A DNA stretch of 64,000 nucleotides from Casuarius casuarius (taxonomy: Eukaryota; Chordata; Aves; Casuariiformes; Casuariidae). The stretch is from NCBI GenBank assembly GCA_003342895.1, contig PTFA01000086.1:1262939-1326938 (forward strand). The letters run 5' to 3'. Below, one piece after another: positions 25,020-35,300 of the stretch; within the stretch, counting starts at the first letter, position 1, and each line of letters begins with the position of its first letter. The notes beneath the pieces were generated by a model. That model was given only the letters and a program-made list of their open reading frames with translations. It was not told where the DNA came from and searched no databases. A program made the translations under genes and the position numbers.

Positions 25020-25041
25020 TGAATAGGTCATGAATAGGTCA
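25020..25041 (+). promoter_or_regulatory. Perfect DR5 nuclear-receptor element (RARE-like)
   Basis: Two exact AGGTCA half-sites (25025-25030 and 25036-25041) stand in direct orientation with a 5-bp spacer, TGAAT. This is the DR5 arrangement bound by RAR/RXR heterodimers in classical retinoic-acid response elements. Each half-site is also preceded by GAAT, close to the AT-rich 5' extension preferred by monomeric ROR and Rev-Erb receptors. The pair arises from an 11-bp tandem duplication of ATGAATAGGTC. The motif is seen directly. Binding in vivo is inference, and no target gene is visible in the window. Confidence 0.45.
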
Positions 25042-25082
25042 CATTTTTCATGCATTTGCCTCACAATACCCCCACAACATTT

Positions 25083-25133
25083 TATGTATACATATATGTG
25101 TGTGTGTGCGCGTGCGCGCATGCGTGTGTATGT
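25083..25133. repeat. 51-bp perfectly alternating purine/pyrimidine tract (Z-DNA-prone)
   Basis: Every base from 25083 to 25133 alternates pyrimidine and purine without exception. The tract contains TA, TG and, centrally, a CG-rich core (GCGCGTGCGCGCATGCG at 25108-25124). CG and TG alternation is the classic left-handed Z-DNA-forming sequence. The CG core is unusual in otherwise CpG-poor DNA. It lies 42 bp downstream of the DR5 element. Confidence 0.9.
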
Positions 25134-26647
25134 TATAGTTCTTATTTCAGAGATGAGAGCATTCTCATCACGCAGTACATCATCTCACAGAGTACAAATG
25201 GAGACTGCATTAAGCTTTACACAGATTTTAGCTGTGTAATACTTGATGAAAGAGTCTGAGCATTACATGACACCTCAGGAAACAAATACTCAACATTTTA
25301 TTTTAATAGCGCCTACCAGCAATGCAATGAGTTTTGAAACCACTCTGTTCCAGAAGCGAGTTATTTATTCCTGCTGTTAGTATTCGAGTATTAGATTTAG
25401 GGTTAGTGCTCAGCATTCATTTGAGAATTTTATATTATTCTGGCTCCTTTGACCCTTTCTTCTATATATAGGACTGAGAATTAATGTAGTGATGTTTGCT
25501 GAGAACAGAGATGAGGTTGTACAAGAGCAGAAAACAATCACCTCTTTCCTACAGAAGTATGGGCTACAGTTGCTCAGCAGTTTTACAACACCCACTAACT
25601 TCAGTGCAACGTTTGTGCGCACGGAGCCCTCTCGTTGTCAAGGAAAGATAATGAAAGGGTCCAGACTATCTGCTAAACGTCACTCAAACAATAGAGCTTA
25701 ACACACAATAGTTGCCTGCTGTTTTAGGGCTGTTTTATGAAATTTGTATGGCTGGTAGTTAGTAGCTCTCCTGCTAACCTGCCCAAGTTGGAGGGGGATC
25801 CGAGAATTAAGAACTGTTCCTGCACAGCGTGCATCTGACACAAAAGAATGGATAAAACCTCAGGAAATAAGTGGCTACAAAAATCAATACAGACAGATGT
25901 TCCACCAAAATGAAGCATTTTTCATTAAAATAAGGGCAAGCGCGTCAGGCCAGGGAGTAAAGACTTGAGCTAAAGTTAACAGAACCAATACATGTCTGGG
26001 TCTGTCTGACAGTTACTATCAGAGTGTCAGAGAAAAGAAAGGCAGCAACACAAAAGAAAGGTACAGAAGAACGTAGATTGAAAAAAATATATACTGCTGG
26101 AATAGGGTAAAATCTGAGCTATTTGAAATTCTTGAGATTAGCAAGAAACCTTCTCTAGAAAAAGGTTAAAATCTAAGGTTTTAGTTAATATGTTGCTACA
26201 CAATATAACAAAGTCAAGAGGGTGTTCCCCACCTGAAAGTTTCTAGTTGGGACTAACCTCTGTCAAAGCAAGGCAAAGGAGGGTTAATAAGAGAAATAAC
26301 TCCAAAGGGCCCATGGATCTCTTGCCTACCGACAACGGGCAAATCCCCTTTCCTTGCAGCAGGCTAAAATGGAAACAAGAAATAAAACAAAATCTAAAAG
26401 TAGCTGCTCCAAGACAGAGCTAAACTACTCCAATGGCTCACCAGCAGCAGAGGGAGGAGGTGTTCCTCCCCTTCCTTTCTTCTCCACATCTCTCCCCCCA
26501 CTCACACTTCAGCCATGGCATCCTGCCTCTCCCTCCTGCTGCCTTGCCTCACCTTCCATGGGCTAAGTCAATATTTGAAACAAAATCACCTGCATTTCAT
26601 TGCAGGATCAGTTGAATGAGCTCAGAGGGGGCTGTTGGATGCCAGAG

Positions 26648-26698
26648 GTAGGAGAGGGAAATGTAGGGCAGGAAGGAGGAGGAGGATGGAGGGGAAGT
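26648..26698 (+). repeat. G/A-rich stretch with two-tetrad G-quadruplex potential
   Basis: A purine-rich segment with closely spaced GG and GGG runs (GGGCAGGAAGGAGGAGGAGG, then ATGGAGGGG). It lies opposite a C/T-rich block at 26465-26510, so the locale switches strand bias within 200 bp. Confidence 0.6.
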
Positions 26699-28186
26699 GC
26701 TTCCTCCATCTTTGGAGGCAGAGCTTGCCTGCCTCATCCATCTCGTGGGGCTGAAACTGCAGAAGTAGGTCAGCATCTGCCCTCATTTCAGAGGGGAAAC
26801 ATTAAGTGGAGTTTGGTTAAAGATGGGTATTTTGCAGTCTGGAAATGCTAGCAGGAAAAATGAGACCAGAGGAAAGTTGAAGACACTCCTGGTTTGCATA
26901 CAATATTGGGATCTTTCTTTGCAGTGCTCTAGCCAGAAAAATGAATTGCTTGCTTGTTAATTAGGAGTGTGTTAACTCAGTGTATTGCTAAATATGATCA
27001 GAGGTTTTACTAATAAATCTTTCACTGTCAACCATCATCTTTCTTGCTTTTGTCATGGGAGAGAGAGAGTCTTTTATATTGGTAGAGAAACACTTTGTGA
27101 AACCCTGGATTCAATGCATTTGAAGTTATGCCCCTGATTTCATTATAGTTAGACTTCATCCAGAGGCTAAATATCAAACAACTCAAATCTTCTGAAAATG
27201 TTCTGAGGTAAAAGCAGCACAGCTTTTGTCTAGAAAAGAAAATTTTCCTACCATTTCAAAATATTCATCATTTTCTTTTTGAATACATCAGGCACACAGA
27301 TAGCACATTAATGTGCTCTGGTAAAGGTATGAAGGGCAGCAGGTGAAACTGGTAATCCCATCTATCCGATAAAGTTGGATATCCCAAAGTTACCCCATTT
27401 TATGTCACTTATTAGTTGTCAGCCACTCTAGAGTGGCATTATTTTGAGCATGATGAAATAACAAGCAAATGCACTAGGTTATCAGCCCCTGCAGTCTCTT
27501 AAAATGGTTTCCGAGGAACACAGAAGTCTTAAGAAAAACTGGTTAAATCATTGGTGAGAAGCCTAATTTTGAAGGAAAGCCTGTTTTCATTGAATACTCA
27601 AAGAAAAAAAAAAAGAGTTCATCTATATGAAAAATGAGGCATTTAATATTGCCAAGGACAGCGAGTCCTTGTGTGTTCTGCGCAAGTACCAGATGTTCAA
27701 GCTAACACAGCTAGGAAATGGAATACCAGAATCTGTCTAGACTGAGACCGAAAATGAATTGAATTTTGTTTATGAAAGATTGTACTGACCTGAACAAAAC
27801 CGAATGCAAAGACGTCACTAACCAGACAGGACAATCTTAATTTGTCAGACCTATGCAATTTTAGCACTTTTGTTCCCTTTTCTTGAAGTTCTTAGAAGGT
27901 TGTTTTCACATGGATAAGTAACTAGAATAGCATTTGTCCATGTCTCAAAAAAAGTAAAATTTGTCTTTTGCTTTGTGCTAACCTATACAAGTGTTTACTT
28001 CCTTTTCTATAAGTTTGAGATTTTGTTTAGAATACTCATAACATAAGATTTCATGCTTAAGTCAGGCTGGATGAACAAGTTTCATCTAGTTTTGCTACCA
28101 AACCATCAAGCTGTTCCAGTTTCACTTAAAAGGTTTAAGACCTAAGCCAGTGAGAAAATACAAAACCAGTTAAATTACCCATTTAT

Positions 28187-28201
28187 CTCCCCCCCCCCCC
28201 C
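28187..28201 (+). repeat. Poly-C run
   Basis: About fifteen consecutive C bases. The opposite strand can form stacked-G structures. Confidence 0.9.
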
Positions 28202-28751
28202 ATTCAGTTTATAGAAACTGACACACCAAACTTGGTTGTAACTATATTAGTTTTCCAGAAAAAGATATGTTAAAAAGAAATTTTAACTCAGGTTGTGGTT
28301 TTATATTAAGTTTATATAAACTTGCTTTTGATGTACACAACATCTGAAAGATGGTCTCTAGAGGGGAAACAAGTTCCTTGTGCAGACTTTCACCTTCAGC
28401 CCACCAAAGCTTTGATAAAACTAAAAGGAAAATATTGACAGAAATGAGAAATACCAAACTATCCAAATCCAGTTAAAAGTAGAGTATTCCATAGAAAATA
28501 CCATTTTTTAGTAGAAAACAAAAAGCCACCCAAACTATTCTACAGACAAAATACTCGTTTTCAGGAATGTGGAGGGGTGTTTTTGTTTTTGTTTTTTTAA
28601 CTAAAAAAACCTTTTTTAATTAAAATTTTCTTTCAAAATTTTATAGGTATAGAAGGTCATATTCACTTGCTTGCTCTTGTGTGAACTCTAACCCTCCAGT
28701 TACCCTCCTGGCTGTTCTGGGGTGACATACTGTCACTATTACTGACCAGAC

Positions 28752-28774
28752 TCCCCGCCCCCCCTCCCCCCCCC
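28752..28774 (+). repeat. C-rich tract (G-quadruplex potential on the minus strand)
   Basis: CCCCG, C7, T, C9. On the minus strand this gives long G runs separated by single bases, enough for a G-quadruplex. Structure is inferred from sequence only. Confidence 0.8.
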
Positions 28775-30327
28775 AAAAATCACAGAATTTCCCTGGCATT
28801 AATTTTGCTAAACCTGTTATCTTTCCATCAAAACTTATGTTTCAAGGCAACCTTCATTCTCTGATGCACTTTCATAACCACAGCAGCAACCACCACAACT
28901 CAACCATTTGAGCACCAAGTCAGCTAGGTATCAGAACTTCATGTTGTCTGAATTCCTAAAGCTTTAAAACTGTCATGTCCCCTTTGATCTCTGATGATCC
29001 ACTGAATTGACATAACCTACATTGAATACAACCAACTTGATTCTTAGTCAATCAGATAACAGCTACAGTAGTTATCTTTCTTTACTTTTTCCCTCCCAAA
29101 CTTAATCTATACACCAGTTACTCCTGCAAGTAGCTTCTGCTGATGTCCCACGGCTGGTATGCTTGTCCCTTGAGCAAAAAACAAAATACACAGCTGTTTT
29201 CCTCATGCAGTCCTTCCCAAGGCCTTCTGTGTTTTTTATGGGTTCAGAATTTGATTTGTGTAAAGAAGAACTTGTCCTTTATTAATCAACATGGCTTATC
29301 TGTGAATTTGTCTAACACCTAATGTGGCCATATTATATATTTTAACTTGCTGACATCTAGCAACTGAACAGAGGTCAGATTGCAAGCTCAAGGATTAAGC
29401 AGCACTTGTTTCATATTTCATCTCTCAAAAACAATAGAAATAGACAGTTGAGAAGACCATGCCAGCCAGTGAAGGAAAAGATGTCTCATAAATAATAAGC
29501 ATTTTTTTCAGTTAAGTTAGACTTCTCAACAGAGAAGCTGATCTAAATAAGAAAATGTAGATTAAACAGTGCTAATTTAAAACAAACTCAATGAAAATAA
29601 AACATCTATTCTTTCAGTTTTCTCTACTTATGGTATGTGTTTTAATTTAATTCCCCAAAACAGGGAAGATGACAACATGTGGGAGAATAAAAAAAAATTC
29701 CAAAAGACATTTGCTATTTTATTTTGTTTATGATTGCACTACCTACTTCTCAAACCCATGAATGATGTAAACTGAGTAATACTGTATCATTCCCATGCTC
29801 GCTCACAAAACATGGCTTGCCACAATTCTCTCTGTAACTTAGTAAGAATTTGAAGAGAACATGCGGCCTGTTTATCTTTATATCAAAGTGGCATCCGCAT
29901 GCATCACTCCTTCAAAGCTGTTGACTAGCACCCTAAATAATGCTAGCATTTCAGGAGTTCATATAGACGAAATCTTAGTTGGAGACATGGGAGATGAAAG
30001 TACAGACCGAAGGAAGAGCTCTCATTTTACTCATCTCCCTTCCTATAAAAGAGCCATTCTTTTTCATTTGCCTCAGAATTAGTTTTCCTTTTTAGGTAGG
30101 AGAATTCTCAAAATTCAGAATCAGCTCCCTATATTTCACATATGACTCTATATTAAGACACCATCACTAAGTGTCTTGTTGAGGAGCGCGGTCTCCAGAT
30201 CTCCCCAGGCTTACAGAAGGCTCTGGGAGCGGCTTTGTCTCCACTTCAGTTACAGGTGATCTTCTCTCACCTGACTCATTGCTTGGCTTGAGGTCACACC
30301 TCTAGCAAAAGTCATAGACCACAACAT

Positions 30328-30370
30328 TTGGGGGGTGGGGTTTTTTTTGTTTTTGTTTGTTTGTTTTTTT
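30328..30370 (+). repeat. G/T-only tract
   Basis: For about 43 bases only G and T appear: a G6-T-G4 block followed by T-rich TTTG units. This is a strong strand asymmetry. It may be the reverse complement of an old A-rich tail, but no element body is recognised beside it. Confidence 0.85.
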
Positions 30371-31736
30371 AATATAAAGCATCTTTCTGTAAGAAGGTGA
30401 AAAAAACTCACATTCTTTAGTCAGGTGAAACACACTTTTTGGTGTACGGATCGGGCGTACGAGGGGATACAGCAAACCCTTTGATGCTTGCTTATATATT
30501 ATCAGAGTTGTCATCCTTTATGTCTCTACCTTAAATGTTCTGTGATTCCACTCAAAACTCAGGATTTGTTCCGAGATCCTCCTGGTCTGGAAACAGCATC
30601 TTATCAAGAAATAGTACTTTATAGATCTACAGGAGGGTGTGCTGCAGGTTTTTTTGTTTGCTTGTTTTACATCTCTTTACAGGCTAGCAGATGAGGAGTT
30701 CTTCATTATATCCATCTGGCAGCTAAGTCAAAATGCTTTCTTTACTTTACAAGTTTTTGATGAAAAAAGTGTTGCTTGTCTAAAACACTTTGTTACAATA
30801 TGAGAAACACATTGCTTCTTCCAGATTAAACTGATTTCAAGAAGTTTCGACTTCGTATGAAAATGAACTGTGCAATTACTGAAGTTACCTCAGTCAGTAG
30901 GGGAAGGGTAAATAATATTATACTGCCAGGTCCATCTTTCTGACCAACTGTCTGATACAATTTATTCAGGAATTTTTTTAATTATTATTTTTTTAAATAA
31001 GCATTTCAGCCTTTACAATTTTTCCTAAATATGTTCAGGGTTCAATCATCATATTAGAAACAGTATAGCCTTCTCAAAATAGTTGAAATTACAGTTATTC
31101 TCCTACTTCTCCGCCAATTTTAGAATGTTTTCACAACACCTTTCCTTTTAGTATAGCAATATCCATTTTTAGATGCAAGAAGCTGTTATAGAAACATTAT
31201 GCAATTAGTTTGATCAATGATCAGTCTGGTTTCATAGAGATTGAGACAACGTAAGTTTGTGATGGCAAAGGGCTGGGGTAGAACTTGAGATAGCATACAG
31301 AGGCAGACCTCAAAGTAGGACTCTAGAGGCTAGAGGACAACCAGAGGAGAATAAAGCATGGGATAGAAAACAACAAATATTGCAGCAGTTGCACTTAAAT
31401 AATGTCTCATGCTTCTGCAAATAACATTACAGCAATTCTTGGAAAATGGCAACTATTTCTTGAAAGAGTGGAACTGTAATTAGCCAATCTCAGTACTTCT
31501 AACAAGAGTCTAGATTTGCTGTTGCAGCTGCAATACAGCTGTTGAGCTCCAGAATGAAGCAGGTCTTTTTTTCCTGTCTGCTCTGGATGTGTTACTGCAA
31601 TATCCATATGCCTTTGTGCATTAAATTTTATGTTTTAAGCATTAACATTTACAGCGTATTCTATTGAACAGAGAAAGAAGAAATCACATACGAGACAGGA
31701 CGAAACCTTTTCCATCTTTCCATGATCCTGCTATTG

Positions 31737-31787
31737 CATATATATATTGCATATATATACACCCACACACACCCACACACACACACC
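31737..31787. repeat. Compound (AT)n(AC)n microsatellite
   Basis: AT dinucleotides with a TTGC interruption pass into (AC)n with CCC interruptions. It lies just upstream of the possible ancient repeat at 31874. Confidence 0.92.
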
Positions 31788-31873
31788 ATTCTGCTTTCAA
31801 TTGTCAACAGACAATATCACCACTAAAAATAATGGCTTAGATTACAATCATCAATTAATTAAATCATCTCTGT

Positions 31874-31980
31874 GTTACACTGGTGAAAACACACAATAAC
31901 AATTACAATAATGATAAATCAAATTTATTGACTTCAATCAAGCTTCTGTGGATTTATACTGATTTAATTATGAGCAAAAG
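31874..31980. repeat. Possible ancient amniote interspersed repeat
   Basis: The words GTTACACTGGTG, TTATTGACTTCAATCAAGCT and GATTTATACTGATTTAATTA recall a degenerate repeat common in turtle, crocodile and bird genomes. In that repeat 'attgacttcaatggag' precedes 'gatttacactggtgtaa'. I cannot name the family with certainty, and the copy is too decayed to place its ends. Confidence 0.3.
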
Positions 31981-32196
31981 CCACAGCCAATGTTTCAGGC
32001 ATACCTATTTGCACAAAGGCCTCACAAACTAGATATACTGGGGAATAATGTTTCCAAAGTTATTTTAAATATAGTGTGGATTTTATTAGACATTCCTATC
32101 CCTATTCTATATTTTTATTATAATAATGGCTAAATGTAGTTCAATAAGCATATTAAAGATCTATTCTGAATATTCATACAATCCTATTATTACAGT

Positions 32197-32395
32197 AGCA
32201 GAGCATCTTACAGTCTTCCATGCATTTATTCTCACAGGTCCTAATGAGGAAGAACTATTATCCTCACTTCACAGGTAAGAACAGGGGGAGAAGAGAAAAG
32301 GAAAGAAAAGAAAAAAAAAAAAAGAGTACATGGACACGACAGTACTTTGACAGGATACACGACTTAGCTAAGGCTCCAGAAATAGGCTAGCTGTT
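32197..32395 (+). mobile_element. MIR-like ancient SINE split by a homopurine tract
   Basis: The stretch TGCATTTATTCTCACAGGTC, CTAATGAGGAAG, AACTATTATCCTCACTTCAC and AGG closely follows the MIR core (tcattt-aatcctcacaa, tgaggtag, tattatccccattttacag). A weak counterpart of the MIR 3' part, with GACTTAGCTAAGG in place of gacttgcccaagg, lies after a purine-only insertion at 32283-32326. The spacing suggests the purine tract expanded within the 'gatgaggaaactgaggcacagag' segment of the element, which is itself purine-rich. Seen by eye; a profile search would settle it. Confidence 0.5.
32283..32326 (+). repeat. 44-bp homopurine tract
   Basis: Only A and G occur for 44 bases, grading from G-rich through mixed GGAAAG to an A run. 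Homopurine-homopyrimidine tracts can adopt triplex (H-DNA) structures, although this one lacks clear mirror symmetry. It interrupts the MIR-like element. Confidence 0.9.
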
Positions 32396-35300
32396 ATCTG
32401 AAGACTTAGTCTGCTTTAATTCCCTAGGCAAGAAGTTTTTATCCTGGGCAGACTGCAATTCTAACATGACTACACTCCTCCAGAATCTAAGCTAGCCTGT
32501 CTAGAGCTGGCATGGATATTTCAAGATAGCAATGCACTGGACTTACAGATACACCTGGAGAGTTCAGATAATTCAAGATCAGAAAGGAAACGTAGTAGAA
32601 CAAAACCTCCTAGATGCCCTAAGCTAATTTCTTCCTCCTCCATTTTCCCCTTCTCTAGGATTTGGAAAGCACATAATAGAAGAGTATTTAATTATTTGCA
32701 TGTTTCTGATAGAAGGAAATTGGAACAGTTATCTGGTTTTGAATGCATATATGATCTCATCTGTAGAGAAAAAACATATATAACACCACCAAAACCAAAT
32801 AAGTTTGCAGAAAGCCTACTGGTGGCATTAGGAAGCTAGAAATCGGTGCTGTGAATACAAGACCATCTACATAACTGCAGATTTTTCAGGTATAATAAGC
32901 TCTGAGAGACACCCCCAAACACACCTTCACTTATATACATAAACAAACCAAACTAGATAATTTAGAATATAATAAACATGAAATACCCCCTTTAAACTCT
33001 GAATTATATCATTAATGGAGTGTTCCTAAGTGAAAACAATCTTGTCTTTTTCCATAGCATCACAGGGCATTCAAGTGGATTGTCACGTTCTCATTCTCAT
33101 ATACAATTACTTCCTATCTGGTTTCTTTCCCTGATCTGAGATTGCCAATTTAAATAAAGCTTTGATGGAAGTTTTCGAAAGGATGGCAAGGATTTGATAA
33201 GACTTAATATTTCAACTCGGTACACTATGTAGTAACAAGGCATTTATTCATACTCCNTTGTTCTCAGTAATGCTGAGAAAAGCCTGGAACAGCTTATTGT
33301 ACACGCTCACCCAGATTTTACAATGAGTCTCAAGCAAGCAAAGATGAATCTATATTTACTCTGTTCTTGACATTTGCCCATTAGTGTAAAGTAGGAATTG
33401 CCAGTAACATAAATGTGAGTAGACTATCAGACACATAACCAGCTTTTACTCTTCACTGTAAGTTATCTACCCATTAGATATGGATATGACATCCTTCAGC
33501 TAAGTTATACAAATGATTGAATCATTCTCCCTGTGCAGACCAGGGACATTGTTTAAAATTCATATAAAATATGCAGCACTATTCAGCTGCTGATCTTTCC
33601 AGAGTTCCTTTGAAATAATGTGTTGCACTTAGTTCAAAAGAAAAAAATCCCAAGGGAAAAATTCAGAATAAATAAAATATTTATTTGGCTTCCTAGACAA
33701 ATGAAAGCAAACCTGAGCAAGAGGTGCTAGATGGCAGTGGGTGAAGGCTCAGAGAAGGAGGGTGGTTTGACAGTCAGAATTGGTGTTTCAAAGAGAAGGT
33801 GAATAGGAAGAGATGTGCACAAGAAATAGTAAATGCATTAAATAGTATAAAATCCTGAAGAAAACTATCAGGTGACCTCAGAAACTGTGATGGATAGGAG
33901 CTGAGATGTGCAGGTAAGGAGGCGATGCATCTCAGAAGTCCAGAGGCCAAGCAGAAGCCCCGAGAAGCCACTTTCCAAAATTTAACCATGGAGATTGGAA
34001 ACAAACTTCATCAGCACTCCTGTGCCCACAGCCTGTCCGAGTGGGGCCAGCACACCCACCGAAATGCAGCTGCAGCCCTGCACAGGGGGCCACACTGACT
34101 TGCAAACACGCCATATCCTTGTGCTCCTTTGGACAGGGCTTTATACACCGCATTCTTCCCCACGTATGCACGGATTAATCAAGGCTCTGTAACAGAGCAC
34201 ACACTTACCCACGGCTGTCAGAAAAAAAGCTGCAAAACATCCCCACAAACACCACAGATTCCCAATACAAATTCCTAAAGTATATATTGTTCAGAAGGGA
34301 AAAATGCTACTTCTTATAACACAGTCCAAATAAGAGTTTTAGTAGAGGTATAGAAACTTCTTGGTTTATATTTTGTTTGGGGTTTTTGCAAAATAACTTT
34401 GACTCCAGCAGAGCACATCAGGTACCGAGGCAATATGTGAAACATCAGAGAAACCCTATGTCCAGCAAGATTATAAAAAGCATTTCTGTTTCAAGGTGTG
34501 TATTCGTCATCTGTTCTCCATCAGAAGGATAGTATTTACGCGTCATTGCCATATTTATCTCAGCATGACGTAAGAAATAAAAAGACTGGGAAACCAATTG
34601 GTATTGCTCTTTAGAACAAATCATGCCTTCAGTACCAACATCTGCTAGTTTGTTTATTAGTCAACATCAGAGTCAGCTGCAGCCCTTCGATCAAACACCG
34701 GGACGGGATCAGCGTTTCAGCTGCTTGGAGTGAAATTCAACCACATGCAAAAAAGCACTGCAAGGCTACGAACTACTAAGTACCATATCAGTCTTGTTTT
34801 GGAAGCCTAAGTGGTTATTACTGTTATGGCAGCTCTGCATACTAGATAGATATTTGCCTGGAATCGGAGACTTAAATAAGATTCTGGCTTCTTTCTGGAA
34901 TTAGATTGTGATATTTCTTAACACAATTCAAATAATAATGCTCGCTCTGTGTGCATACATGCAAACACATCAGATACATGTATGTGTAAAGATAATACAA
35001 ACAATACCTTATTCTAAAGGGAGGAATGTGCTCAGAAGTACTTGTGTAACTTGGCATAGTTTCTCTAGCAGTAATTAAAGTTTTTTTCCACTGAGATTCA
35101 CTTTATAATGTAATCCCAGACATATACAGGTAAAAACAGCTCCCTTTGTGATAGAGAAGCAAATAATAGCACATTAATCATTTTAATCATTAGAGACTCC
35201 ACAGATCAAATCTGCAACTATCACGTCCAAATGAAGATGTACAGAATAGTACAGTCATCTAATCGCTCCTACTCATGGAGGAGAGCAGAAAGAGAAAAGA

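Larger units (their letters stand above)
25134..31736. other. Anonymous AT-rich non-coding DNA with C and G runs
   Basis: No gene recognised. It includes a compositional switch at 26430-26850 (C/T-rich then G/A-rich), several homopolymer runs (C15 at 28187, the C tract at 28752, the G/T tract at 30328) and an A run near 27602. Confidence 0.55.

Noticed and set aside
25394..25406. TTAGGGTTAG, resembling a telomeric repeat.
   Set aside because: Only about one and a half units are present; not an interstitial telomere array.
27690..27750. Possible third MIR-like fragment (words such as ACACAGCTAGGAAATGGA).
   Set aside because: Only one short word agrees and the surrounding order does not.
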